This document shows, one piece after another, positions 8,528-16,852 of a stretch of DNA of 64,000 nt. The translations under genes were made by a program, and so were the position numbers. The DNA is taken from positions 1 to 64,000 of the forward strand of contig JBATUR010000017.1 of NCBI GenBank assembly GCA_049671305.1, in the 5' to 3' direction. Position 1 is the stretch's first letter. Each line of letters starts with the position of its first letter. This DNA is from CADCTM01 sp049671305 (lineage in GTDB: Bacteria > Cyanobacteriota > Cyanobacteriia > Cyanobacteriales > Coleofasciculaceae). The notes beneath the pieces were generated by a model, which saw only the letters and a list, made by a program, of their open reading frames with translations, made no database searches and was not told the DNA's origin.

Positions 8528-9667
8528 ATGATTAATAAAAATGAGATTGCCAATCACTTGAATAACAATAATCCCCACTCTTTACTCTTCTCACGCCGCC
8601 GAGGTAAGCACAAAATGTACATCGGTATGGCTCCCGGCGTTGGTAAAACTTACCGAATGTTAGCAGAAGCGCACGACTTCAAAGAACAAGGTATTGATGT
8701 TGTTATTGGCTTACTAGAAACTCATGGACGCGCCGAAACTCTTCAACAAGCAATTGGTTTAGAAGTTGTTCCTAAAAAGGCAATTATTCACGGTGGCGTC
8801 ACTTTAGTAGAAATGGATACTGAGGCAATTTTAGCGCGTCAACCTCAGTTAGTACTTGTTGATGAACTGGCTCATACGAATGTACCAGGATCAGAACGAG
8901 AAAAGCGCTATGAAGATGTTGAATTCATCATTAATGCAGGTATTGATGTTTATTCAACTGTTAATATTCAACACTTAGAAAGCCTTAACGATTTAGTTGC
9001 AAAAATTACCAGCGTTGTCGTCAGAGAAAGAATTCCTGACCGCATTTTAGATGAAGCAACAGAAGTTGTTGTTGTTGATGTTACACCAGAAACTCTACAA
9101 GAACGTTTAATTGAAGGGAAAATTTATGCCCCAGAAAAAATTGAGCAGTCTTTGCAAAATTTCTTCCAACGACGACACTTAGTTGCCCTGCGAGAGTTAG
9201 CTCTACGAGAAGTCGCTGATAACATAGAAGAAGCTGCATTTGCACAGCAAACTTGTAGCATCCACGAGCGGGTTTTGGTTTGTGTTTCAACCTATCCAAA
9301 TTCCGCCCAATTATTACGCAGAGGTGCACGCTTATTTAGTGCAATGAAGGCACGTCTGCTTGCTGTCTTTATCGACCATCCAGAGCGTTTTTTAACTAAA
9401 GAGCAAAGCTTATATGTAGAAACTTGTGAACATCTTTGCCGTCAGCTTGGGGGAGAATTTTTACGAGTAAAAAATGCTAACATTGCCGAAGCAATTGCTG
9501 AAACTGCTCACAAATATCACATCACTCAAGTTATCTTTGGACAATCTCACAAATCTCGTTGGGAGTTATTTTGGCGAGGTTCCTTAGTTCAACAGTTAGT
9601 CCGTTATCTTAATGATATAGATTTACACGTTATTGCTACCGAAAAACAACCTAGCGGTAAAAAGTAA
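8528..9667 (+). CDS. kdpD: truncated KdpD (N-terminal sensor domain plus Usp domain)
   Basis: A 379-residue protein matching only the cytoplasmic N-terminus of KdpD. Residues about 25-230 are the KdpD domain, with Walker A-like GMAPGVGKTYRM and Walker B-like LVLVDELAHTNVPGS. Residues about 245-370 form a universal-stress-protein domain (RVLVCVSTYPNSAQLLRRGARLF). The membrane segments, HisKA and HATPase domains of full KdpD are absent, and the frame ends cleanly with no kinase remnant downstream. This short form is known from cyanobacterial kdp operons and cannot be a kinase by itself. It may sense or relay a signal to another regulator; partner unknown. Confidence 0.9.
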   Translation: MINKNEIANHLNNNNPHSLLFSRRRGKHKMYIGMAPGVGKTYRMLAEAHDFKEQGIDVVIGLLETHGRAETLQQAIGLEVVPKKAIIHGGVTLVEMDTEAILARQPQLVLVDELAHTNVPGSEREKRYEDVEFIINAGIDVYSTVNIQHLESLNDLVAKITSVVVRERIPDRILDEATEVVVVDVTPETLQERLIEGKIYAPEKIEQSLQNFFQRRHLVALRELALREVADNIEEAAFAQQTCSIHERVLVCVSTYPNSAQLLRRGARLFSAMKARLLAVFIDHPERFLTKEQSLYVETCEHLCRQLGGEFLRVKNANIAEAIAETAHKYHITQVIFGQSHKSRWELFWRGSLVQQLVRYLNDIDLHVIATEKQPSGKK

Positions 9668-9846
9668 AGGCGGAAAATGTCAAGCATAATAAATAATAGA
9701 ATTATCTTTTTTTAATTAACAGTCAAAAGTTAACTTTAATGTAATCAGTTGCAATCACCAAAATATAGCCTAACAATTCGCAAGAAAATAACGTATACTA
9801 ATCAAATTAAAATGTGAATACAATAAATATGGGAAGATAAGAATTG

Positions 9847-10989
9847 ATGACTCGCGTAATAGGCTTAATTAGTGGTACTTCCGTAGACGGTATTGATGCC
9901 GCTTTAATGGAAATTACGGGCACAGATCTAGATATAAATATTCAACTTTTGGCAGGTGAAACTTATGCTTATCCTAGCCAATTAAGAGAGCAAATCTTGC
10001 AAGTATGTGCAGGCGGAGCGCTATCAATGGCAGAATTAGCTCAACTCGATAATGCGATCGCTATTCAATTCGCCACCTGTGCCCAAGCAATTCAAACCAA
10101 TCACCAAAAAGCCACTCTGATCGGCTCCCACGGTCAAACAGTCTACCATCAACCGCCCAACGGCTTAGGCTTAGGATACAGCCTACAACTGGGACGGGGA
10201 GAAGTTATTGCTCAATTAACCAAAACCAAAACCATCAGCAATTTCCGCGTTGCCGATATTGCACAAGGCGGACATGGCGCCCCCTTAGTCTCCAGAATAG
10301 ACGCCTTTTTGCTTTCATCGCCAACACATGACCGCTGCGTCCAAAACATCGGCGGTATTGGTAATCTGACTTATCTGCCAGCGCGGCAAGGAAATTGGTT
10401 AGAATCAGTCTGTGGCTGGGATACAGGACCTGGTAATGCTTTGCTCGACTTAGCTGTAGAGCATTTTACCCAAGGACAAGAAACTTACGACAAAGAGGGC
10501 AACTGGGCAAGGCGTGGTACCGTTTGTACTCCACTCCTAGAACAATGGCTCAATCATGACTATTTTCAACTTCCACCGCCAAAATCGACAGGGCGAGAGT
10601 TATTTGGTGTAGATTATCTCAAAGCTTGTTTAGTCGCTAGCGAAGAATATAACCTAACACCAGCAGACATTCTTGCCACCTTAACCGAACTAACTGTTAG
10701 TTCAATTGTTTACAGTTACTATTTCCTACCTCAGATGCCCCAGGAAGTGCTGTTATGTGGCGGCGGCAGTCGCAATCTCTACCTAAAAGAACGCCTACAA
10801 GTTAGGCTAGAGTTGGTGGAAGTACTGACGACTGATCAAGCCGGAGTTGATGCCGATTTTAAAGAAGCGATCGCCTTTGGCATATTGGCTTATTGGCGCA
10901 ATTCAAACCTTCCTGGTAATTTGCCTCAAGTCACCGGAGCCAAAAACGCTGTGCCTCTGGGAACTATCGCCGAACCGCTAGACTATTAA
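9847..10989 (+). CDS. anmK: anhydro-N-acetylmuramic acid kinase
   Basis: AnmK opens and phosphorylates 1,6-anhydro-MurNAc released by cell-wall turnover, feeding it back as MurNAc-6-phosphate. The roughly 380-residue protein shows the ATPase-fold signatures of the family: GLISGTSVDGIDAAL at the N-terminus, GSHGQTVYH, VQNIGGIGNLTYLP, CGWDTGPGNALLD, and LCGGGSRNLYL near the C-terminus. The start is ATG at 9847, one codon after a TTG. It is a single gene; 180 bases upstream hold no feature I recognise. Confidence 0.95.
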   Translation: MTRVIGLISGTSVDGIDAALMEITGTDLDINIQLLAGETYAYPSQLREQILQVCAGGALSMAELAQLDNAIAIQFATCAQAIQTNHQKATLIGSHGQTVYHQPPNGLGLGYSLQLGRGEVIAQLTKTKTISNFRVADIAQGGHGAPLVSRIDAFLLSSPTHDRCVQNIGGIGNLTYLPARQGNWLESVCGWDTGPGNALLDLAVEHFTQGQETYDKEGNWARRGTVCTPLLEQWLNHDYFQLPPPKSTGRELFGVDYLKACLVASEEYNLTPADILATLTELTVSSIVYSYYFLPQMPQEVLLCGGGSRNLYLKERLQVRLELVEVLTTDQAGVDADFKEAIAFGILAYWRNSNLPGNLPQVTGAKNAVPLGTIAEPLDY

Positions 10990-11170
10990 ACAAAGGGTCA
11001 TTTGCTTGTAATCTATACTTTAGAAGACTTTGGTTATACTGACTTAAGACTACTTATAGCCAGTCATCTTGATCTATGCCAGTCCTGGAAATCACTTTGA
11101 TACACCAAAATACCAACCTGGAATCAGATCAAAGCAAACCACACTTCGACAACAACCAAAGGGTAAAACC

Positions 11171-11617
11171 GTGGCTCACACCTTTTTAATGGAGGCAGGA
11201 CGTTGGACACTCCAGGGAAATTGGCTGGAGCGTAATGGAATGCCGATCGCAGTCAAAGGCGGCACAATCGTTGTCTGGGGCAAGGAAAATTGGTTTACGA
11301 TGGTCACAAAACTAGTTTTTCCTGACAATGAGCGCGAAGATATCTCATTTCAGTATCGGGGGCATCTAGATGCTGGCGAACGACAGTATACTTTTGTTTT
11401 ACAACATAGTGTCTTGGGTCGTGTAGAAGGCGAAGGCTGGGTAACTCCAGAATCGATCGTACAACGCTACTGGGTTTTAGGCGATCGCCAACGGCGTAGT
11501 GGTTTTGAGACACGACATCGGCTCAATCACAACACTTATTATCTTTCTAGTGGCATCATGGCAGGTCATTACCTAACAAGCACAATGGAGGCAACTCTAG
11601 AGCGTCAGCCAGAATAA
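11171..11617 (+). CDS. conserved hypothetical protein, beta-rich
   Basis: A small soluble protein of about 148 residues with no signal peptide or membrane segment. The likely start is GTG at 11171, preceded by an AAAGGG purine run; this gives an N-terminus MAHTFLMEAGRW. The open frame continues upstream to a TTG at 11069, but that extension looks non-conserved. The body (AGRWTLQGNWLERNGMPIAVKGGTIVVW, FQYRGHLDAGERQYTFVLQHS) alternates polar and hydrophobic residues like a beta barrel, reminiscent of small ligand-binding folds. I do not recognise a named family; similar proteins seem common in cyanobacteria. Function unknown. Confidence 0.7.
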   Translation: MAHTFLMEAGRWTLQGNWLERNGMPIAVKGGTIVVWGKENWFTMVTKLVFPDNEREDISFQYRGHLDAGERQYTFVLQHSVLGRVEGEGWVTPESIVQRYWVLGDRQRRSGFETRHRLNHNTYYLSSGIMAGHYLTSTMEATLERQPE

Positions 11618-11900
11618 TCTACTTACTCTTTAATTTAGGTAATATTGCTTTAAATATTGTCTAAATTAAATACACTTTTGGTGCAACATTATTCTGCCGC
11701 ATCATCAAAACTAATTTAGATTAGACGCTATGTGAGCGATATCGCATCTAGACCAAGACCTTAGCAATTTCGCTAAATTAGGGTAGCAGCCTAACATTTC
11801 CTAATTCGGGTCAAATTTGCAAATAAATCCGAATTATGCACAAACCAAACTGAATTAATAGGTATATTCGACAACTTTTCTAAACTGCACATACCAAATC

Positions 11901-13436
11901 ATGACGATGGACCCTAACAATGGTCGATTATTAGCCAACCGTTATCAACTCGTAGAGCTGATCGGCAAAGGCGCAATGGGTCGGGTTTATCAAGCCAAAG
12001 ATATGCTATTGGGAGGGGTGATTGTTGCCGTCAAATTTCTCTCTCAAGCATTGCTCAACAAGAAAATGCGCGATCGCTTTGAACAAGAAGCCACAATTTG
12101 TGCTCTACTCGGTGAAAAAAGCAATCACATTGTTCGAGTCAGAGACTATGGCGTTGATGAACATGAAATTTCCTTCTACGTGATGGAATTTTTAGAAGGA
12201 GATAGCTTAAGTGAAGTTATTCGCCGATACCCGCTTCATTTAAATCGCTTTATCAACATTTCTCGCCAAATTTGTTCGGGATTACAATGCGCTCACAAAG
12301 GCATTGTCATTGAGGGAAAACTCAGCCCGATCATCCATCGTGATATCAAACCCAGCAATATTCTGGTCATGCAAGACAGCTCATTTGGTGAGTTGGTCAA
12401 AATTCTTGACTTTGGCATTGCCAAGCTGATGCAAAGCGATAGCGCCCAAACTCACTCGTTTATGGGTACTCTTGCTTATTGTTCGCCAGAGCAAATGGAG
12501 GGCAAAGAACTTGATAAACGCTCCGACATTTACAGTTTGGGCATCATCATGTTTGAAATGCTGACTGGTGAAATGCCAATCATTGGCGAAAGCCATTCTT
12601 TTGGAGGTTGGTATAAAGCACATCACTTCGCTGCTCCCAAAAGCTTTGAGTCAATTAACCCTGACCTTAAATTACCCATTCCCATCAAAAATTTAATCAT
12701 GAGTTGTTTGGCAAAAGAGCCAAGCGATCGCCCTCAAAATGTCGAAGAAGTCCTACGAGTCTTAAAAAGTGTAGAAGAAAGCATCGATCAAGGACGGCGA
12801 CTAAGTGAGCAAATTGCTCAAAGACTCAAAGGAGCAAAAGTCACTTATGAGCCACAACAAAAACGCGCCCCTTCTGCTGACGAACTCTGCCGTAATCAAT
12901 CATGGCCCAAGGACAAACCGCAACAATCAATTGTTTTTCCCCACATTATCAAAACCAGTAGCGAGTCTTTAGCCACTCTTTGGGTGATGCTCAAAAAACA
13001 AGACATTCAAAACCGTCAAGTTAGCACTCGTTACAACCAATTTTTGTTTATTGAAGCTCCTCATCCGATGGTACTGTGGATTACCGCCTTACATAACCGT
13101 GAACATGGTCCAAATTGGCTGCCTTGTTATCTAGATTTGAAGACACCTTTAGCTCAGAGAATTGTTAGGCTTTTAGGCGAAGTTGGTAGCTACCGCATTT
13201 TATTCTTTTCGCTTACAGAACCAGAGCGTTGTGCAAACGTGATGACTTCAACTATTGCTCTTGCCCAGCGTAAACTCTTGATCAAATGGGCAAATAGTAG
13301 TCAAACATTAAGCTCATCCGGTCAACCTCAATTTAGTAAAAAAATCCTCAAACAAGAGTTTGAAAAGCTTAAACCAAAGATTTTGATGAAGTTAGAAGCG
13401 ATTCATACTGATGATCCAACCGATTTTTCTGGGTAG
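11901..13436 (+). CDS. Hanks-type serine/threonine protein kinase
   Basis: A 511-residue kinase. The catalytic domain (about 12-280) is complete: glycine loop GKGAMGRVYQAKD, VAIK-type lysine in VAVKFL, catalytic loop HRDIKPSNIL, DFGIAKL, activation segment ending GTLAYCSPEQ, and RSDIYSLGIIMFEMLTG. There is no obvious membrane helix, PASTA or FHA domain. Residues about 335-505 form a separate soluble domain (FPHIIKTSSESLATLWVM, WLPCYLDLKTPLAQRIVRLL) that I do not recognise and which may bind a ligand or target. Substrates are unknown. It is convergent with the TetR gene, only 14 bases apart. Confidence 0.92.
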   Translation: MTMDPNNGRLLANRYQLVELIGKGAMGRVYQAKDMLLGGVIVAVKFLSQALLNKKMRDRFEQEATICALLGEKSNHIVRVRDYGVDEHEISFYVMEFLEGDSLSEVIRRYPLHLNRFINISRQICSGLQCAHKGIVIEGKLSPIIHRDIKPSNILVMQDSSFGELVKILDFGIAKLMQSDSAQTHSFMGTLAYCSPEQMEGKELDKRSDIYSLGIIMFEMLTGEMPIIGESHSFGGWYKAHHFAAPKSFESINPDLKLPIPIKNLIMSCLAKEPSDRPQNVEEVLRVLKSVEESIDQGRRLSEQIAQRLKGAKVTYEPQQKRAPSADELCRNQSWPKDKPQQSIVFPHIIKTSSESLATLWVMLKKQDIQNRQVSTRYNQFLFIEAPHPMVLWITALHNREHGPNWLPCYLDLKTPLAQRIVRLLGEVGSYRILFFSLTEPERCANVMTSTIALAQRKLLIKWANSSQTLSSSGQPQFSKKILKQEFEKLKPKILMKLEAIHTDDPTDFSG

Positions 13437-13450
13437 TGTTGGCAGTAAGA

Positions 13451-14041
13451 TTATCTAAGTAGGGTTTTTGGGTTTTGCTCCATCTTTTGAGGAGGAGCGA
13501 ACAATTCAATAAAAGCTTGATTCACCTGGTGCAGAAGCTCAGGCATCTGGTACAACCGCATCATCATAATCGCTCCCTGGGTATTACCCACAATTACTAA
13601 GGCTAGCTGTTCAGCCTCAGATTGATCATAAATTGAGGTCAGTAAATGGGCGACAGCCTTTGCCCAATCATCAAAGTAAGCTCGAATCAGTGTGGCAAAC
13701 TGCGGTAGGGTATCCCCAACTTCTAAAGCCAGATTTCCCATCAGACACCCGCCTGGTTGAGCTGTGAAATAGATTTCAATAGCTTGGGTAAAACTAGCAA
13801 CTCTCTCTAGAATCGGTCTTTGATCGTATGCATAAGCAAAGATATTTTCCCTAAAATAATCATGCACAAATGCCATTGCCGCGATCGCTAAGGCTTCTTT
13901 ACTGGCAAAGTAATTATAGATACTGCCCTTCAGCAGACCACAAGCTGTCCCGATATCTGCCATTGAGGTTTTGTGGTAGCCCTGAACTTTAAATAGTTGC
14001 AGGGCATGGGAAATCACGAGTTCTTTGCTAGTTTTGCTCAT
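13451..14041 (-). CDS. TetR-family transcriptional repressor
   Basis: A 196-residue regulator with the TetR N-terminal helix-turn-helix (VISHALQLFKVQGYHKTSMADIGTACGLLKGSIYNYFASKEAL, residues about 8-55) and a C-terminal ligand/dimerisation domain containing CLMGNLALEVGD, typical of the TetR_C_11/AcrR-like group that senses small or electrophilic molecules. A perfect 12-bp palindrome lies 46 bases upstream of its start, and the same core occurs twice before the neighbouring HPP gene, so it probably represses both itself and HPP. Its ligand is unknown; the neighbourhood suggests a nitrogen-oxide or stress signal. Confidence 0.9.
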   Translation of the reverse strand: MSKTSKELVISHALQLFKVQGYHKTSMADIGTACGLLKGSIYNYFASKEALAIAAMAFVHDYFRENIFAYAYDQRPILERVASFTQAIEIYFTAQPGGCLMGNLALEVGDTLPQFATLIRAYFDDWAKAVAHLLTSIYDQSEAEQLALVIVGNTQGAIMMMRLYQMPELLHQVNQAFIELFAPPQKMEQNPKTLLR

Positions 14042-14086
14042 AGAATTACTTTTAAAAATGTTATATAAGCATCCTCTTTATTGTTA

Positions 14087-14098
14087 CCAAACGTTTGG
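14087..14098. promoter_or_regulatory. TetR operator candidate (autoregulation)
   Basis: A perfect 12-bp palindrome, CCAAACGTTTGG, upstream of the TetR gene. The inner CAAACGTTTG recurs twice in front of the HPP gene at 14716-14725 and 14746-14755. Three identical palindromic cores in two adjacent control regions are strong circumstantial evidence for one shared operator family. Confidence 0.7.
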
Positions 14099-14123
14099 AT
14101 AAATTACCTTTCAACGCACTTTT

Positions 14124-14681
14124 TTAGAGCCAGTATTTGGGGTAAGTTCGTTCGGCAATCAAGTTATTAAACACAACAGCGCAAACTGCCAAAATTATGG
14201 AACCCATTAAAACTGGAGTTAGCAAAAAATTCCAAGATGCTCCAGTTAACATCACAACTAAAGGATCAGCGCCAGCAGGTGGATGCACTGTACGAGTAAA
14301 TTGCATTCCAGCAATTGCCGTTGCCACCGCGATCGCCATTGACCACCATTGATGTCCAAATATTTGCAAGCAGACAAGTCCAATCAAGGTTGAAAGCAGA
14401 TGTCCACCGATGATATTGCGTGGTTGGGCAAGAGGGCTATCGGGAACACCAAATGCCAATACACAAGTTGCGCCAAAGGGAGCCATTAATAATGGTGTAT
14501 GAGCAATCAACGATAAATACCCAGTTGCCGCAATGCCGATAAAACCGCCCAGCCATGACCAAAGTATATGACGATAGGGCGGACGTGGTGGACACTTCAT
14601 TTCGCCTCGCATCTTAGCGATATAACGTGAGCTGATACGCCGCATTGATGGCTGACGAGTCGAAACGGAGAACTTATTCAC
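14124..14681 (-). CDS. HPP-family integral membrane protein
   Basis: A 185-residue protein with about four hydrophobic segments and the HPP motif itself in TRTVHPPAGADPLVVML, plus HTPLLMAPFGATCVLAFG and QPRNIIGGHLLSTLIG, all diagnostic of the HPP family. Some cyanobacterial and chloroplast HPP proteins have been reported to transport nitrite, which fits a neighbourhood of globin and NO reductase. The start is a GTG at 14681; an internal ATG at 14645 is an alternative. A 52-bp palindrome with TetR-type cores begins only 13 bases upstream of the GTG, so repression is likely. No CBS domains are attached. Confidence 0.85.
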   Translation of the reverse strand: MNKFSVSTRQPSMRRISSRYIAKMRGEMKCPPRPPYRHILWSWLGGFIGIAATGYLSLIAHTPLLMAPFGATCVLAFGVPDSPLAQPRNIIGGHLLSTLIGLVCLQIFGHQWWSMAIAVATAIAGMQFTRTVHPPAGADPLVVMLTGASWNFLLTPVLMGSIILAVCAVVFNNLIAERTYPKYWL

Positions 14682-14694
14682 GGGTCTTTTCCAG

Positions 14695-14755
14695 GGTAAG
14701 TGTATTTAATTAAAACAAACGTTTGTTTTAATTAAATACACTTACCAAACGTTTG
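14695..14755. promoter_or_regulatory. 52-bp perfect palindrome with two TetR operator cores
   Basis: Positions 14695-14746 are a perfect inverted repeat of 26-base arms with no loop, centred between 14720 and 14721. Its centre is AAACAAACGTTTGTTT. A second core, CAAACGTTTG, follows at 14746-14755; the two centres are 30 bases apart, about three helical turns. The same core lies before the TetR gene. Beyond operator function, such a long loopless palindrome can extrude a cruciform or form a long RNA hairpin in the HPP leader, close to its ribosome-binding site. Confidence 0.7.
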
Positions 14756-15074
14756 TTTGTAAATTTATATACAAAAACTTACTTTCAATCAAGCTTCCCA
14801 GCAAGAAAAAAGCGATCGCACGCAAAAACAGCAGGTTATTTTCCTTGTACACGTGCTGGTGCATATCTTGTTCAAAATAGCCTACCTGGGCTTGCTCAAA
14901 CAGACGGGAGAGAGAAGGGCGATACCATGTTTCCTACGGTGTCATTGATCTGAAAAGTTGTCATGACTATTTCCTTGCTTAAATTGGAGCGAATGCCCTG
15001 CTTTTCCCAGCCCGATCGCCAAAAATAACGACTCGAAGCTGGGGAATGAATGCAGGGCTGCACTATGGCTTGAA
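14756..15074. other. intergenic between HPP and glbN
   Basis: About 320 bases with two HIP1-like sites and no convincing gene. Short open frames exist on the plus strand but lack family resemblance. The region should contain the 3' end of the nor-glbN transcript and distal promoter elements of the HPP gene. Confidence 0.45.
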
Positions 15075-15449
15075 TTACTGGTTCAAAACATCTGCCTTGT
15101 GCTGGGGCGCGGCAGCGATCGCCGCAACTTTTGCCCGTAGCTCTTCTGAAACACCCATCTCCTCAAGCGTCAGCATTAAATTTTCAGCCACTGCATCAAA
15201 ATGTGAGGCATTCAACCCTTGTTCAGCAACTAAGGCTTTGTGTGCTTCGCGCATATTTTGACCACTAAATTTATCGGTGCCGCCAAAGGCGTAGGTGAAA
15301 AAGGCTTTTTGGTGTGCCCTTTGTTTCGCCATATCCATATAAGCGAAAAAATGCTTGATTCGAGCGTCGCGCAAAACCCGGTCGTAAAACTTATCTACGG
15401 CTAGATTAACAGCAGCCGCGCCGCCGAGCTGTTCAAATAAAGTTGCCAT
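15075..15449 (-). CDS. glbN: group I truncated (2/2) hemoglobin GlbN
   Basis: A 124-residue truncated globin closely resembling Synechocystis GlbN as I recall it. Heme-environment residues fall at the same numbers: Gln43, distal His46 and Gln47 in KQRAHQKAF, proximal His70 in REAHKAL, and His117 near the C-terminus (APQHKADVLNQ), the residue that becomes covalently attached to a heme vinyl in Synechocystis GlbN. That protein protects against reactive nitrogen species, consistent with the NO reductase gene located 48 bases upstream on the same strand. A good AAGGAAC ribosome-binding sequence precedes the ATG. Probably cotranscribed with norB. Confidence 0.95.
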   Translation of the reverse strand: MATLFEQLGGAAAVNLAVDKFYDRVLRDARIKHFFAYMDMAKQRAHQKAFFTYAFGGTDKFSGQNMREAHKALVAEQGLNASHFDAVAENLMLTLEEMGVSEELRAKVAAIAAAPQHKADVLNQ

Positions 15450-15497
15450 TTTGTTCCTTATGTCAAGTGTGAATTTGTTGTTTAAGAGGTTTTTGGG

Positions 15498-16846
15498 TTA
15501 CTGGACTGTGGTTTCAGCCGTCAGTAATTCCTGCGGTTGTGACTGGGTGGGTTGTTGAAAGATCCCCACTAAAGATCGTCCGACACAGTACACCATCATC
15601 AGGGCACCTACCGAGAAAACGATATCGCCAGGGATACGCAGCCAGACAGTCAATTGCATCCAGGGGGAACTAATTACCTCAGCGCTGCGGGCATACCAAG
15701 TGCCGTGATTGACTGATTGCACTAGTTGGTAAAATCCATTGGGAATCAAACCCGTTACCAGCATCATCACAAGTCCGCCATTGATCCACCAGAAGGCGAA
15801 GTTCATATTTTTCTCATCCCAGGCGAGATCCGGGGTAATTTCCCGCAGGGCGAATAGCATTAGAGCGATCGCTAGCGAACCATAGACGCCATAGAGCGCC
15901 GAGTGAGCATGGATTGGTGTTGTGTTTAGCCCTTGGGAATAATAAAGGACGATCGGCGGATTTATCAGAAAACCAAAGACTCCCGCTCCGATCAAATTCC
16001 ACCAGCAGGTAGCGATAAAGAATTTCAGGGGCATCCGGTAGAAGCCTTGCGCCTCTTGTGATAATTTGAGGGATTTCACTACTTCAAAGCCAATCAGCGT
16101 TAAGGGAACCACTTCTAAGGCAGAAGCCACGGAACCCATTGCCGTAATGAATACCGGAGTTCCGGCAAAATAGAGATGGTGCAACGTGCCAATTACCCCA
16201 CTACCGAGATAGAGAATCGTCGTCAGGTAAGTTGCCCGCAGCGCCGAGGAACGCTTCAGGAAACCCAGTTCGCTACAAAGGTAAGCGATCGCTACCGTGG
16301 CAAACACCTCAAAAAATCCTTCTACCCACAAATGCACCACCCACCAGCGCCAGTATTCGGCAATGCTCAAGTGCGTATGGTTGGTATACATCAGCCCTGA
16401 TGCATAAAACAGGGGAATTGTAATGGCGCTGTAGAGGAAAAAGTGATTTAGCCCGGTTTTGCTGCCTTCTGCTTGAAGCGCTGGCTTGAGCGCCCGGTAC
16501 ATCAGCCATAGCCAAAACACCATGCCGCCAATCAGCAACAGTTGCCAGAGACGACCCAGCTCTACATATTCATAGCCTTGATGCCCAAACCAAAAGCTTT
16601 TATCCCCCAGCCAACCCTGTACGCCTGCCCAAGCACCAATCAGGGAGCCGACCACCACCACAGTTAAGGCGATCAGTAAGCCTCCATTTCCCCAGGCTTG
16701 CCCCTTGGGTTCATGCTTACCAAAGCGAAGACCAAAATATAACCCTGCCGCTAGCCAACAGGTGGCAATCCAAAACACGGCTAGCTGCAAGTGCCAAGTA
16801 CGCGAGGCGGCGTAAGGCAAATATTGCTGAATCGGCACACCGTAGA
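15498..16846 (-). CDS. norB: quinol-type nitric oxide reductase, 3' exon
   Basis: Downstream part of the NO reductase gene, after the group II intron. It carries the heme-copper-like catalytic core: RTWHLQLAVFWIATCWLAAGL, VHLWVEGFFEVFATVAIAYL, GSGVIGTLHHLYFAGTP (the HH pair of the active site) and HAHSALYGVYGSLAIALML, with about ten membrane helices. Joining position 19345 directly to 16846 gives VEGEG-FYGVPIQQYLPY, the usual family sequence at this point, and a combined protein of about 776 residues, normal for single-subunit quinol NORs. Without splicing, an isolated start exists only at a GTG (16838), which would give a useless fragment. Confidence 0.93.
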
Positions 16847-16852
16847 GTTAAA

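Noticed and set aside
14753..14953. 66-codon plus-strand open frame downstream of the 52-bp palindrome
   Set aside because: Begins inside an operator core and lacks any coding signature.
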